DNA from: Pseudochrobactrum asaccharolyticum
Lineage (GTDB): Bacteria > Pseudomonadota > Alphaproteobacteria > Rhizobiales > Rhizobiaceae
NCBI RefSeq assembly: GCF_003314995.1
Contig: NZ_QNRH01000003.1
Coordinates: 506,553-570,552, forward strand
Length of the DNA: 64,000 nucleotides
Reading direction: 5' to 3'
Shown: piece after piece, positions 42,851 to 52,547 of the stretch
Numbering within the stretch: the first letter of the stretch is position 1
Layout of the letters: every line of letters begins with the position of its first letter
The notes under the pieces: generated by a model
The model's database searches: none
What the model was told of the DNA's origin: nothing
What the model saw: only the letters and a program-made list of their open reading frames with translations
Program-made: the position numbers and the translations under genes

Positions 42851-44956
42851 ATGTCTTCATCAGAAACCAATGCGGTTGAATCAGCCGAGCACATTCCGGG
42901 TTGGGGCGTCAGCTCCGGTGCCCGTGTGCTGTTTGCTATTGCCGTCGCTTTTTCCGTATTCCAGCTCTGGACAGCGGCCTATTCGCCGCTGCCAAGTCAG
43001 GTCGTACGCTCCGTTCATGTCGGCTTTTTGCTGCTGTTATTATTCGGACTTTATGCCAATGCGGCACCACAGGGTTCTTTTAAAAAACTGTTGATGTGGT
43101 CAACAGCCATATTGGCCTTTGCTGTAAGCTTCTATCACTGGGTATTCTATAATGATCTGATCATCCGCGCCGGTGAACCGGAGATGCAGGATATCGTTAT
43201 CGGCATATTGGCAGTTGGTCTGGTATTCTGGGCAGGGCAGCGCATGATGGGCTGGACGCTGCCGTTAATCTGCGCGATTTTCTTATTATACGGGCTGTTC
43301 GGCCAATATCTGCCTTCACCGCTCAATCATCGCGGTTATGATTTCGAACAGGTTGTCGAAGTCCTGTTTTTGGGAACAGAAGGTATTTACGGCACGCCGA
43401 TTTACGTCTCATCCAGCTATATTTTTCTGTTCATCCTGTTCGGTGCGTTTCTTGAACGCGCAGGCATGATCCAGTTGTTCAATGATGTCGCCATGGGCAC
43501 AGTCGGCTCATCGCGCGGCGGCCCTGCTAAAGTCTCGGTGATCTCCTCCGCTCTGATGGGCACCATCAACGGTTCCGGTGTGGCCAATGTGGTCACTACC
43601 GGTGCCTTCACCATCCCACTGATGAAACGCTCCGGCTTCAAACCGGCCTTTGCTGGTGGCGTGGAAGCGGTTGCCTCAATGGGCGGACAGATTATGCCAC
43701 CGGTGATGGGCGCTGTTGCCTTCATCATGGCGGAAACGCTCGGCCTGCCATATCTGGAAATCGTGAAAGCAGCGATTGTTCCGGCAATCCTCTACTTCGT
43801 CACCGTATTTATCATGGTGCATCTGGAGGCCGGTCGTCTTGGCCTGAAAGGCCTGTCAAAAGCTGAGTTGCCAAGTGCGCTCGGCGCCTTGCGTAAGCAC
43901 TGGTATCTGATCCTGCCGCTTGTGGCACTCGTCTGGCTGCTGTTCTCCGGCTATACGCCACTGTTCGCCGGAACCGTGGGCATGGGGCTGACCGCGCTGA
44001 TCATTCTCGGTGTTCCGGTCTCTGCCAATATGCCGATGGCCGTACGCGTGTTGTTTTGGGTCGCGCTGGGTCTGATGTCCGCTGCAGCTTTCGGCACCAG
44101 CTTCAATATTTTAGGCCTTGAAATCCGCGGCATTACTCTGATCCTGCTGCTGATTACGGCACTGGTTCTGGTCAATTTCGTGCTGCGTGGCGGTCGTGAG
44201 ACCCTGCGTCTCTGCCTTGAAAGCCTTGCGGAAGGTGCCAAGAATGCGCTGCCCGTTGGCGTGGCTTGTGCGCTTGTTGGCGTCATCATCGGCGTGCTGG
44301 CGCTTACCGGTGCCGGATCAAGCTTTGCGCGTGTGATTGTTAGCGTGGGTGAAAATTCGCTGTTCCTGTCGCTCGTGCTGACAATGATTACCTGTCTGAT
44401 CCTCGGCATGGGTATCCCGACAATCCCGAACTATATTATCACCTCGTCGATCGCAGGTCCTGCATTGCTGATGCTGGATGTGCCCCTGCTGGTGTCGCAT
44501 ATGTTCGTGTTCTATTTCGGAATTATGGCCGACCTGACACCACCTGTAGCTCTGGCTGCATTTGCTGCTGCCCCGATTGCCAAAGAGTCCGGTATGAAAA
44601 TCGGCATGCAGGCCGTGCGTATTGCCGTAGCCGGTTTTGCGGTGCCGTTCATGGCGGTTTATGCACCGGTCATCATGTTGCAGGATGGCGGCCCGTTGGC
44701 GGAAAGCATGGGCTTCTGGCCTGCTGTCGCCTACATGATCGGCAAGGCTCTGCTCAGCATTGTCATGTGGGGTGCCGCAGCAATCGGCTTCCTGCGCGGA
44801 CATCTCAAGATCTGGGAACGTATCTGGGCATTTGCAGCAGCCGCAATGATGCTGGCAACTTATCCGCTGAGTGATGAGATCGGCTTTGCAGCCTGTATAG
44901 CGTTCCTGCTGTGGCACTGGTGGAATACCAGAGAACCGCAACTGAAAGCCGCCTGA
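42851..44956 (+). CDS. TRAP transporter fused permease (DctQM-type, TAXI system)
   Basis: The start at ATG 42851 gives 701 residues with about eighteen hydrophobic helices: a DctQ-like four-helix part at the N-terminus, then a DctM-like large part with GTINGSGVANVVTTGAFTIP and MGIPTIPNYIITSSIAGPAL. The latter are the conserved re-entrant hairpins of the transport core. Sodium-driven uptake is known for the family. It overlaps the DUF1850 gene at a TGATG junction. An upstream TTG at 42785 could extend the protein by 22 residues and cannot be ruled out. Confidence 0.9.
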   Translation: MSSSETNAVESAEHIPGWGVSSGARVLFAIAVAFSVFQLWTAAYSPLPSQVVRSVHVGFLLLLLFGLYANAAPQGSFKKLLMWSTAILAFAVSFYHWVFYNDLIIRAGEPEMQDIVIGILAVGLVFWAGQRMMGWTLPLICAIFLLYGLFGQYLPSPLNHRGYDFEQVVEVLFLGTEGIYGTPIYVSSSYIFLFILFGAFLERAGMIQLFNDVAMGTVGSSRGGPAKVSVISSALMGTINGSGVANVVTTGAFTIPLMKRSGFKPAFAGGVEAVASMGGQIMPPVMGAVAFIMAETLGLPYLEIVKAAIVPAILYFVTVFIMVHLEAGRLGLKGLSKAELPSALGALRKHWYLILPLVALVWLLFSGYTPLFAGTVGMGLTALIILGVPVSANMPMAVRVLFWVALGLMSAAAFGTSFNILGLEIRGITLILLLITALVLVNFVLRGGRETLRLCLESLAEGAKNALPVGVACALVGVIIGVLALTGAGSSFARVIVSVGENSLFLSLVLTMITCLILGMGIPTIPNYIITSSIAGPALLMLDVPLLVSHMFVFYFGIMADLTPPVALAAFAAAPIAKESGMKIGMQAVRIAVAGFAVPFMAVYAPVIMLQDGGPLAESMGFWPAVAYMIGKALLSIVMWGAAAIGFLRGHLKIWERIWAFAAAAMMLATYPLSDEIGFAACIAFLLWHWWNTREPQLKAA

Positions 44957-45315
44957 TGGCATTGTGTGCGCTATCCACAGCCGGTGTGCTGCGGATAGCA
45001 ACCACCTCTTTCATGCTGCAATGGACGCATAGCGTCGAGAAAATACCGTGGCAGGAAGACTGGCAGATTACACCGGCAGGTTTTGTGCTGACCGAGGCCC
45101 GCATACAGGGTTCCGGTGCTGGTATGGAACCGCCGGAAGATGCAATTTTGCGGGATGGCTGGTATCATTATGTGCCGAAAATTCCGCCGCGCGAAGAGAT
45201 TGTGCTGGCGGCATCCGGCAAGACTGTCAGCGGCTGGAAACTCTGCGCCAATGATACATGCCATGAACTTGGCATAACCGCTGAACAGCCGATCAAAATC
45301 AGTCAGTGCAAATAA
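44956..45315 (+). CDS. DUF1850 domain protein (TAXI-TRAP accessory)
   Basis: The 119-residue protein begins within the stop codon of the fused permease. It has a hydrophobic N-terminus (signal-like), an LQWTHSVEKIPWQEDW segment and a GMEPPEDAILRDGWYHYVPKI segment, which are the signatures of DUF1850. Such proteins accompany TAXI-type TRAP permeases in many bacteria; their role is not known, although a periplasmic location is likely. The C-terminal segment has three cysteines (CANDTC ... QCK). Confidence 0.85.
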   Translation: MALCALSTAGVLRIATTSFMLQWTHSVEKIPWQEDWQITPAGFVLTEARIQGSGAGMEPPEDAILRDGWYHYVPKIPPREEIVLAASGKTVSGWKLCANDTCHELGITAEQPIKISQCK

Positions 45316-45353
45316 AAAACGCCCGATATCATGTCTGATATCGGGCGTTTTTT
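45314..45353. terminator. Strong bidirectional terminator after the TAXI-TRAP operon
   Basis: A stem AAAAAACGCCCGATATC with an ATGTCT loop and the complementary arm ends in TTTTTT. It lies between convergent genes and has A- and T-runs on opposite sides, so it should work in both directions. Confidence 0.95.
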
Positions 45354-45366
45354 AAATTATGCGCGA

Positions 45367-46185
45367 TCAGTTCAGACCGAGTTTACCACGCAGTGTGGAA
45401 AGATCTTCCGCCAGTGTATTCACAGCAATGGAAAGCACTTTGCGGTCAGCTTCAGTCAGCTTGTCATAGCTCTGATAGCCATCGCCTTCCTTGTATTTAT
45501 CAAGGGTCTGCGAAACAGTATTGAAGTTCTCATCCACTTTCTTGGTGAATTCCGCTTCCTTTGCTTCGATCAGCGGGCGTACCAGATCAAAAATCTTGCG
45601 GGAACCGTCAAAGTTACCTTTGAAATCCCAAAGGTCTGTGTGGCTGTAACGATCTTCTTCACCGGAGATTTTGGTCGCTGCCACTTCTTCCATCAGCACC
45701 GCTGCGCCGCCAACAACTTTTTCCGGCGGGAAAGTCAGATCAGCAATACGCTTGTTCAACTCGCTCACATCGGCCATCAGCTTGTCAGCAACCGGTGTCA
45801 GCTCTTCTGTCGAGTTCTTTTCCCACAGACCGTATTCAATACGGTGGAAACCGGTGAAACCCGGATCCTGCTCGGCCTTTTCCCAGTCGTCAGCGCGGCT
45901 GTCGATTGCAACGTCCAGATCGCTGAACAGCTCCGCAATCGGCTCAATGGCTTCATAGCTCAGGCGGGTGGAACCAAAAAGCGACTTCGCTTTTTCTACG
46001 TCACCGGCTTTAACAGCATCGGTAAAGACCTTGGTGTCTTCTTCCAGCTTCTGTGCTTTTTCACTGACATAGATTTTATATTCTGCCAGCGGTTCAACGA
46101 GGTCATAGGTGGTATCTTGCGCAAAAGCCTGAAAAGACAGGCAAGAGGCAAGCACCGAGGCGGCAAGTAAAGATCCAAACTTCAT
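45367..46185 (-). CDS. efeM: Imelysin-like iron uptake protein (EfeM/EfeO C-terminal type, M75)
   Basis: The start at 46185 follows AGAAGGACG and gives 272 residues with a signal peptide (cleaved near AFA-Q, residue 23). The single imelysin-like domain contains the conserved HxxE metal motif in [10 protein letters not shown]. It lacks the cupredoxin domain of full EfeO, as in the short form EfeM. It follows efeB on the same strand after a 66-bp gap, so it is probably the fourth gene of the efeUOB operon. It should bind ferric or ferrous iron in the periplasm. Confidence 0.88.
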   Translation of the reverse strand: MKFGSLLAASVLASCLSFQAFAQDTTYDLVEPLAEYKIYVSEKAQKLEEDTKVFTDAVKAGDVEKAKSLFGSTRLSYEAIEPIAELFSDLDVAIDSRADDWEKAEQDPGFTGFHRIEYGLWEKNSTEELTPVADKLMADVSELNKRIADLTFPPEKVVGGAAVLMEEVAATKISGEEDRYSHTDLWDFKGNFDGSRKIFDLVRPLIEAKEAEFTKKVDENFNTVSQTLDKYKEGDGYQSYDKLTEADRKVLSIAVNTLAEDLSTLRGKLGLN

Positions 46186-46251
46186 TACAGACGTCCTTCT
46201 GATACGCTTCATGTTTTTAGTATTGCAACCGTTTTTGCAAACGGCTGTGGG

Positions 46252-47583
46252 TTAAACTTTGTTATCCGGATGCTTGCGGATTGCCTCTACCAGAGTGCTG
46301 CCGAGATAATCTTTTTCGCTCACGGCACCCGGCAAAATATAGAAATATCCGCCACCGACCGGCTTGATGTATTCTTCCAGCGGTTCACCATCAAGCTTGC
46401 GCTGCACAGCGATAAAGCCCTGTTCCAGATCGGCCTGATAGCAGATGAAAAGCAGCCCCTGATCAAGCTGGCCGGACTTGGTGACGCCATTCGAATAATT
46501 GAACGGACGGCGCAGAATGAGATTCTTCTGCGTGGCATGGCTACGGTCATTGGCCAGACGGATATGGGCATCCATCGGCGTGACCTTGCCCTTTGGATCT
46601 TTGCTGTAATCTGGAACCTGACTTTCTTTGGTGCCGTCGAGCGGCGCACCGGAATTTTTTTTACGGCCGAAAATCAGTTCCTGCTCCTGCAGTGGTGTGC
46701 GATCCCAGCGCTCAACAAAATTACGGATGATGCGTACTGCCTGATAGGAACCATTCACCGCCCATTCCGGTTCCTGATGCGCCTCTCCCACCCAGACCAG
46801 CTGGTTCATCAGGTTCTTGTCACCGGCATCAGGATTGGCAGAACCATCACGGAATCCTAAGAAGTTCCGCGCACTTTCCACCTCACCATCCGGTGACGGC
46901 GGGATCACCGGTACATTGCCTTCCTGTTTCCAGCGCAGGAACATCAGGTCAGACATGGTTTTGAGAATATCGCGCAAGGCGTGAATATTGGTGTCTGGCG
47001 TATTAGCACAAAATTGCAGCGACAGATCACCGTGGCACAGATCAGCGACCAGTGCATCATTCGGAAACTTGGTCATACGTTGCAACAGTTTCGGCTTATG
47101 CGGCTGCAACCACGGATGATGCTCGAACAGGCTGTCACCAAGCCCTACTGTCATCGTCAGATTATCCGGCCGGATTTCAGGGCCGATAATACCGGAATCC
47201 GCAGGCGGCAGTTTCGGGTCAAGTTCCGGCGGTGTGCCGCCCTGCGTAAGAAAGGCGATACGCAGCGTGAGCGTGCGGAACAGGCGCTCCAGATCATCTG
47301 GCGTTTTCACCAGCACATCAAACGATGCGATCAGACCATGTGCCGGACGCGCATTGGTAATGCCTGACTGATGAATGCCATAAAAAGGCTGGCGCTGATG
47401 GAAACCGTTACTGCCCACCGGTGCATCAGTCACATGATGCTCAACCGTTTGCGGCGCTGCCGGTGTCTTGGCAAATGCACCGGTGACATTCCCTGCAACG
47501 CTGCCGCCCAGAGCCAGCCCCAGACCTTTCAGCACATTACGACGATTTGCGGAGGGGCACTTATCCGTTTCCTTGGTCATCAT
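46252..47583 (-). CDS. efeB: DyP-type peroxidase/deferrochelatase EfeB
   Basis: The 443-residue precursor has a Tat signal (CPSANRRNVLKGLGLALGG), so the folded haem protein is exported. The DyP-family GxxDG motif is present in GFRDGSANPD. The C-terminal half includes the VRIIRNFVERWDR segment and, near the end, RRPFNYSNG. EfeB oxidises ferrous iron or releases iron from haem. It lies directly after efeO, with no gap, in the order efeU-efeO-efeB-efeM. Alternative starts at 47583 and 47580 differ by one residue. Confidence 0.95.
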   Translation of the reverse strand: MMTKETDKCPSANRRNVLKGLGLALGGSVAGNVTGAFAKTPAAPQTVEHHVTDAPVGSNGFHQRQPFYGIHQSGITNARPAHGLIASFDVLVKTPDDLERLFRTLTLRIAFLTQGGTPPELDPKLPPADSGIIGPEIRPDNLTMTVGLGDSLFEHHPWLQPHKPKLLQRMTKFPNDALVADLCHGDLSLQFCANTPDTNIHALRDILKTMSDLMFLRWKQEGNVPVIPPSPDGEVESARNFLGFRDGSANPDAGDKNLMNQLVWVGEAHQEPEWAVNGSYQAVRIIRNFVERWDRTPLQEQELIFGRKKNSGAPLDGTKESQVPDYSKDPKGKVTPMDAHIRLANDRSHATQKNLILRRPFNYSNGVTKSGQLDQGLLFICYQADLEQGFIAVQRKLDGEPLEEYIKPVGGGYFYILPGAVSEKDYLGSTLVEAIRKHPDNKV

Positions 47584-48762
47584 TCACTCCAGTCCGATTG
47601 CAGCGGCAAGTTTGCTGATGGCAGTGCTCAAGGCTTTCGCCTTCTCTGCCAGCGCTTTACGGGCGCCGTCATCAATATCTGTATAGGAACGTGTAGTTTC
47701 ACCTGCAGAGAGGCTAGCGAGATCACTGCGCAGTTCGTGCAAAGCAGCCATCACAGCCTTTGTTTCATCAGCCGCCGGTTTTTCACTCAGCGGTTGTAAC
47801 AGGTTCAGCGTCTTTTCCACGCCATCAAGTTTGGCGCTGATATCTGTCAGGTCGAGATGGGAATAAGCGTTATCACCGCTTAAAATCTGCCCCTCAGCCT
47901 GCTGATTGAGGAAAGAGCTGGTGTTACGCAACAGCATATCCGGCGTCAGTTTCGCAGCCTTCAGACGGTCTTTCAGCGTGCTCAGGTCAATGGTGAGCTG
48001 GCTTGCGAAAGGCGCCAGTCCGTCCGTACTATTCGCACCCCAGAGGCCGGATTCAATGCGATGGAAACCGGTAAATGCCGGATCATCTTCACGCTTTTCA
48101 AGATAGGTGGCAACAGGATCAATCTTTGCTGCCAGATCGGCAAAACGTCCGCCAATGACTTCGATACGTTTATAAGGTGCACGTGCCTGCAGATAGGCGG
48201 TGCGTGCTGCTTCCAGATCACCGGCCTCGATTGCGGCTTGCAGTGTTTCTGCCCCTTTCAGCATGGCATTGCTCTGCATGGCGAGAAACACTTTATACTC
48301 CGACAACATACCGATGAAAGCACGGGTATCAGGCTTTGCCGCAGCAGAGGCTTCGGAATGTTCAGATGGTGTTACAGTCAGCTTGCCGCGCGGGTTGGAG
48401 AGCAATCCGCAGGTAATTTCATATTCCCCCGGAAACAATTGCGCACGAAGAATGGATTTCATACCGGGAATAATGTTTTCCCGCTCTTCCACCACCATCA
48501 CGCCGTCAAGAATTTCCCACTCAACAGGGCGGTCAGAACGGTTATGAATTTCAAAGCTATGAAAGCCGGAAGGCAGTGTCAGATTCATCGGATCGCAGGC
48601 TTTGGCACCAACCTCAATCGGGATCAGTTTCTCATCACCGGCAGATTTCTTGGTAATGGTGGCATAATAGAACAAACCACCGGCAGCGACGGCCAGAACA
48701 GCCGAGCCCGCAACCGCAAGTTTCATTAGGCCAGAGGACTGTGAGGATTGATTTTTACTCAT
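47584..48762 (-). CDS. efeO: Iron uptake system periplasmic protein EfeO (cupredoxin plus imelysin)
   Basis: The 392-residue protein has an N-terminal signal/anchor (residues 12-32), a cupredoxin-like domain (about 40-135, with VEVGAKACDPMNLTLPSG and an EITCGLLSN segment carrying the copper-site cysteine position) and a C-terminal imelysin/M75 domain (about 145-390) with HRIE in GFHRIESGLWG. This is the full-length EfeO layout. It hands iron to the EfeU permease, encoded 10 bp upstream, and works with EfeB, encoded directly downstream. Confidence 0.95.
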   Translation of the reverse strand: MSKNQSSQSSGLMKLAVAGSAVLAVAAGGLFYYATITKKSAGDEKLIPIEVGAKACDPMNLTLPSGFHSFEIHNRSDRPVEWEILDGVMVVEERENIIPGMKSILRAQLFPGEYEITCGLLSNPRGKLTVTPSEHSEASAAAKPDTRAFIGMLSEYKVFLAMQSNAMLKGAETLQAAIEAGDLEAARTAYLQARAPYKRIEVIGGRFADLAAKIDPVATYLEKREDDPAFTGFHRIESGLWGANSTDGLAPFASQLTIDLSTLKDRLKAAKLTPDMLLRNTSSFLNQQAEGQILSGDNAYSHLDLTDISAKLDGVEKTLNLLQPLSEKPAADETKAVMAALHELRSDLASLSAGETTRSYTDIDDGARKALAEKAKALSTAISKLAAAIGLE

Positions 48763-48771
48763 AATAGCCTC

Positions 48772-49593
48772 TTACGCACTGACTGGTTTTTGAACAGGCA
48801 ATGGCCGCAGATAAATCGCCAAGGCTGCAAACAAGACGATGAAATAGATCGCAACTTCACCAACCGCTGGTGTATCGTGATAACCTAGCAGGCCTGACAT
48901 CACGGTGCCCAACGGTGAGGACAATGGCAGTACATGGCTCAGATCCCATGCCGGTGCCTGCAGATAATTCCAGATGCCCGCCTCATGCAAACTGCGCAAG
49001 GCGCCGGAAAGCAGACCGGCTGCAACGAAAATAATCAGGATACCCGTGCAGCGGAAAAACAGACGCAGATTGAGACGTAAGCCTCCGTGATAAATCAGGA
49101 AACCGAGGACAACGGATACGGCAATTCCTAAAAAAGCTCCGAGCGGCGCTGCATAGCCTTCACTCTGCTGGAAAATCGCCAGCAGGAAGAATACGGATTC
49201 CAGCCCTTCACGCGCTACCGAGAAGAACACCATACCGATCAGCGCCCATGTCGCCGATTTGGCAGCCAGCGCATGCTCAACAGAATGCTGCAATTCATCT
49301 TTGAGAGAGCGGGCGGCTTTTTTCATCCATAACACCATGGACATCAGCACAATCACCGCAACAAAGCCGACGACGGCCTCAAACAATTCCTGCATTTTTT
49401 GCGGGAATTCTGCACTGATGATCTGCAATGCAGCTCCAGCCAGAAAGGACAAAGCGATTGCCAGAAAAATACCAACCCAGACGGCAGGCATATAGGAAGA
49501 TCGTCCGGTCTTGTTCAGATAAGAAGCAATAATACTTGTGAGAAGAGCAGCTTCCAGCCCCTCACGCAACATAATCAAAAACGGTGCCAACAT
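48772..49593 (-). CDS. efeU: Ferrous/ferric iron permease EfeU (FTR1 family)
   Basis: The start at 49593 begins the canonical MLAPFLIMLREGLEAAL opening; a longer frame upstream lacks family similarity. The 273-residue membrane protein has seven hydrophobic segments and the two REGLE iron-binding motifs (LREGLEAAL near residue 10 and AREGLESVF near 134), so the transport pathway is intact. It is the first gene of efeU-efeO-efeB-efeM. Iron- or pH-dependent control is expected, but no operator was identified with confidence. Confidence 0.95.
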   Translation of the reverse strand: MLAPFLIMLREGLEAALLTSIIASYLNKTGRSSYMPAVWVGIFLAIALSFLAGAALQIISAEFPQKMQELFEAVVGFVAVIVLMSMVLWMKKAARSLKDELQHSVEHALAAKSATWALIGMVFFSVAREGLESVFFLLAIFQQSEGYAAPLGAFLGIAVSVVLGFLIYHGGLRLNLRLFFRCTGILIIFVAAGLLSGALRSLHEAGIWNYLQAPAWDLSHVLPLSSPLGTVMSGLLGYHDTPAVGEVAIYFIVLFAALAIYLRPLPVQKPVSA

Positions 49594-49979
49594 CGGCGTG
49601 CTCTCAGTGTCGTTTAAACGCGTACAGACGCAGGCGCCTGTGCAACAATAAAGATGCCTGGGCCGGAACAATCACCAATTCAGCAAAAGCAGAGGTCTAA
49701 GCAAAGCATAGGAAATATGTCAATTACAGTCACCTTTTACACGAAACCGTTATTTCCGACAATGCAAAAACGCAGACGACAACTGCTTTTTCTTAAGTTT
49801 AGAAGTACAGAACAAAATTAATGTCCTCTTGTAAAAGCAAGAGAAAATCCGGCCACCTCTTTTGAAATGCGACCAGTCAGAGGCGCCGGACGGTGCAGGC
49901 AATGCCGCTTATAATGTTAAAAACAAAAAAGCCCGTACTGGTGATTCCAACACGGGCTTTAAAAAGTTATCTCTTAGGA
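49594..49979. other. Leader of the efe operon and spacer to the zinc-ribbon gene
   Basis: No gene is supported in these 386 bases. They include AT-rich promoter-like sequence upstream of efeU, a TTTAGAAG sequence near 49798 that resembles half of an Irr-type iron control element (no convincing second half), and the terminator at 49928-49960. Confidence 0.4.
49928..49960 (-). terminator. Terminator of the zinc-ribbon gene
   Basis: Stem AAAGCCCGT / ACGGGCTTT with a 15-base loop, ending in a T-run when read on the minus strand, 20 bp after the gene stop. Confidence 0.75.
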
Positions 49980-50273
49980 TCAGAAGTCGAAGAGTTCACC
50001 CAGCAATGACTTCTTTTTCCGATATGGCTTACCATGGCCGTAATCATCATAATCACTGCGGTCGCGATCATGATCACGGTCACGGGAACGTTCGTCGGAA
50101 CGCTGTTCGTCCCTGCTCGCCGTACGCACCGGCTCGGCAGGCACGGAACGCTCAATAATCTTGTCCAGTTCGCCGCGATCCAGCCAGACACCCCGGCATT
50201 TCGGGCAATAGTCGATTTCAATTCCCTGCCGGTCAGACATGACAAGCTCGGTATTATCGATAGGGCAAAGCAT
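49980..50273 (-). CDS. Small TFIIB-type zinc-ribbon protein
   Basis: The 97-residue protein has a zf-TFIIB-type N-terminus with C3 (MLCPIDN), C23 and C26 (YCPKCRGVWLDRGEL), a hallmark of this small bacterial family. It is followed by a low-complexity tail rich in Arg, Asp and Ser (about 50-85) and a basic KKKSLLGELFDF end. The three cysteines plus one other residue may bind zinc. No function is established; it is a single gene with its own terminator. Confidence 0.85.
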   Translation of the reverse strand: MLCPIDNTELVMSDRQGIEIDYCPKCRGVWLDRGELDKIIERSVPAEPVRTASRDEQRSDERSRDRDHDRDRSDYDDYGHGKPYRKKKSLLGELFDF

Positions 50274-50369
50274 TAATGAGAGCCTCCTGATTGATCAAGA
50301 TTGGCACTTGGGTTTCAGAATACGGCTTTTCAAGAGACGTCATCAATATTTCATCAGGAAAACAGTAAA

Positions 50370-51038
50370 TTATGACTCCGCATCATTGTTCTCTTTGCCA
50401 TAATAGTTTTTGCCCAGTTCGATCGGCTCGCGGCCACGCTCACGGCGGGACATATTGGTATCGCGCAGGGAATAAACACAGCCGCAATATTCCTGCTGAT
50501 AAAATTCTTCCCGCTTGCTGATTTCAATCATACGGGCAGAGCCACCGGCTTTGCGCCAGTTATATTCCCAGAACGTGATGCCCTCATAGCGATTAGCCGC
50601 CCGCACACCACAGCCATTAATCTGTTGCAGGTCTTTCCAGCGGGAAATGCTCAGTGATGAGGTAATCACCGGAAAACCGTTTTCATAAGCATAAAGCGCA
50701 GTACGCTCAAAACGCATATCAAAACACATGGTGCAGCGGATACCGCGCTCCGGTTCCCATTCCATGCCGCGCGCACGGGCAAACCAGTTTTCCTTGTCAT
50801 AATCGACATCGATAAACGGCACATTATGCTTTTCTGCGAAACGGATATTCTCGTCTTTACGCAGCAAATATTCCCGTTCCGGATGAATATTCGGATTGTA
50901 GAAGAAGATCGTATAATCCACACCAGACGCAGTCATGGCTTCCATGACTTCACCGGAGCATGGTGCACAACAAGAGTGCAACAATACTTTTTTATGGCCA
51001 TCGGGTGTTGTGAGCTCTGGGCGAATATAATCAGTCAT
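50370..51038 (-). CDS. queH: Epoxyqueuosine reductase QueH
   Basis: The ATG at 51038 is used (a TTG two codons upstream is less likely), giving 222 residues. The QueH/DUF208 cysteine sites are present: C23, C24 and C27 in [10 protein letters not shown] and a later [10 protein letters not shown] pair, which bind an iron-sulfur cluster and a nearby metal site. The enzyme removes the epoxide in the last step of queuosine formation in tRNA anticodons. It is a single gene; no other queuosine genes are in the window. Confidence 0.92.
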   Translation of the reverse strand: MTDYIRPELTTPDGHKKVLLHSCCAPCSGEVMEAMTASGVDYTIFFYNPNIHPEREYLLRKDENIRFAEKHNVPFIDVDYDKENWFARARGMEWEPERGIRCTMCFDMRFERTALYAYENGFPVITSSLSISRWKDLQQINGCGVRAANRYEGITFWEYNWRKAGGSARMIEISKREEFYQQEYCGCVYSLRDTNMSRRERGREPIELGKNYYGKENNDAES

Positions 51039-51114
51039 TGGCAATCTATAGCCAAAGCTATAGCATCTTCCAACTGCTTAATAGTTTAACGATAGAAAAC
51101 CACAACTTACACTA

Positions 51115-51798
51115 TTAAACGCCGAGATACTGATCCTGTAATTCCGCAGTCAGTGTATCGGGTTTACCTTGCCATACTGTGCGCCCGCGTTCCAAAATCA
51201 CACAACGATCCGCAACCGGTAGCAGTTCCGACAGGGTTTTATCGACAACCAGAATGGATTGCCCGCGGCGCTTCAGCTCCCGCACAGCTTTCCAGATTTC
51301 CTGCCGGATCACCGGTGCCAGACCTTCAGTAGCCTCATCCAGCACAATCAGTTCCGGATTGGTCATCAATGCCCGTCCGACTGCAAGCATTTGTTGCTCG
51401 CCACCTGACAGAGTATTCGCCTGTTGTTGACTACGCTCTTTCAGTCGCGGGAATAATTCATTCACCGCTTCAAGCGTCCACTCGCCTTTGCGGGCTGAAG
51501 TCAGCAGATTTTCCACGACAGTCAGATTAGGGAAACAACGCCGCCCTTCCGGTACAAGCCCGAGGCCAAGCCGTGCAATACGGTAAGGCGGCATTGCGGA
51601 AATATCGCGCCCCATAAAGCTGATTTTACCACGCCGCAGCGGTGTTAATCCGAACACAGAGCGGATGGATGTGGTTTTTCCCATACCATTGCGCCCCATC
51701 AGAGCAACGACTTCGCCTTTGCTAACTTGCAGATCAATACCAAAAAGTGCCTGCGACGAGCCGTAAAATGTTTCAACCTGATTGAGTTCCAGCAACAT
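51115..51798 (-). CDS. Branched-chain-type ABC transporter ATP-binding protein LivF
   Basis: The 227-residue ATPase has Walker A GRNGMGKTT, signature LSGGEQQ, and Walker B LIVLDEATEGLAP. It matches the LivF branch in size and motifs. It is the last gene of a five-gene importer and its start overlaps the end of the LivG gene. With LivG it forms the ATPase pair of the transporter. Confidence 0.93.
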   Translation of the reverse strand: MLLELNQVETFYGSSQALFGIDLQVSKGEVVALMGRNGMGKTTSIRSVFGLTPLRRGKISFMGRDISAMPPYRIARLGLGLVPEGRRCFPNLTVVENLLTSARKGEWTLEAVNELFPRLKERSQQQANTLSGGEQQMLAVGRALMTNPELIVLDEATEGLAPVIRQEIWKAVRELKRRGQSILVVDKTLSELLPVADRCVILERGRTVWQGKPDTLTAELQDQYLGV

Positions 51799-52547
51799 CA
51801 GACAGCCTCCCCGAGATAGGCTTCACGCACCAGCGGATTACTGCGGATTTCCGCAACTGTTCCGCTGGCAACTACACGGCCATAAACCAGCACAGAAATA
51901 CGGTCGGCCAGCGCAAAAACGGCATCCATATCGTGTTCAACCAGCAAAACCGGCACTTCTTCACGCAGAGCATCCAAAAAGCCGGTCAGTTGCTTGGAGC
52001 CTTCAGGCCCCATACCTGCCATAGGTTCATCCAGCAGCAGTGCTTTGGAACGCAGCGCCAATGCAATCGCAATTTCAAGCTGACGGCGTTCACCATGCGA
52101 CAGCTCAGCACTGGTAATATGCATCCGCTCTGCTAGGCGCATACGCTCAAGAATAGCCGAGGCCTCATCTCTCAAGCCTGCATCTTTCATTACCGGTTTC
52201 CAGAAACGAAAACTCGAGCCCTGCCGTGCCTGCAAAGCCAGCATGACGTTGCGCAGCGCAGAGAATTCCGGCATCAGTGATGAGACCTGAAAAGTGCGCC
52301 CCAAGCCCAGTTGGGCACGTTGTGTTACGCGCAATTGTCCGACATCCTGCCCGTCAAAACGGATTGTGCCGCCGTCATGTTTAATGGTTCCGGCAATCTG
52401 CCCGATCAGTGTCGATTTTCCCGCACCATTCGGGCCGATCAATGCGTGAATTTCGCCTTTACGCAAACTCACACTGACATCATCCGTCGCCTTTAACCCG
52501 CCGAAACATTTGCAGAGATTTTGAATATCCAGAATTGGTTCAGCCAT
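51798..52547 (-). CDS. Branched-chain-type ABC transporter ATP-binding protein LivG
   Basis: The ATG at 52547 is preferred over an upstream start inside the permease gene and gives 249 residues. Walker A GPNGAGKST, signature SHGERRQLEIA and Walker B ALLLDEPMAGMGP are intact. It overlaps the LivM gene by 8 bp at its 5' end and the LivF gene at its 3' end, so translation of the three is coupled. Confidence 0.93.
   Translation of the reverse strand: MAEPILDIQNLCKCFGGLKATDDVSVSLRKGEIHALIGPNGAGKSTLIGQIAGTIKHDGGTIRFDGQDVGQLRVTQRAQLGLGRTFQVSSLMPEFSALRNVMLALQARQGSSFRFWKPVMKDAGLRDEASAILERMRLAERMHITSAELSHGERRQLEIAIALALRSKALLLDEPMAGMGPEGSKQLTGFLDALREEVPVLLVEHDMDAVFALADRISVLVYGRVVASGTVAEIRSNPLVREAYLGEAV

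Noticed and set aside
45331-46170. Plus-strand open frame (279 codons) opposite the imelysin gene
   Set aside because: The minus strand encodes a clear HxxE imelysin; the antisense frame has no domain.
49790-49812. Irr-type iron control element upstream of efeU
   Set aside because: Only the left half TTTAGAA is present; the right half does not form the expected palindrome.
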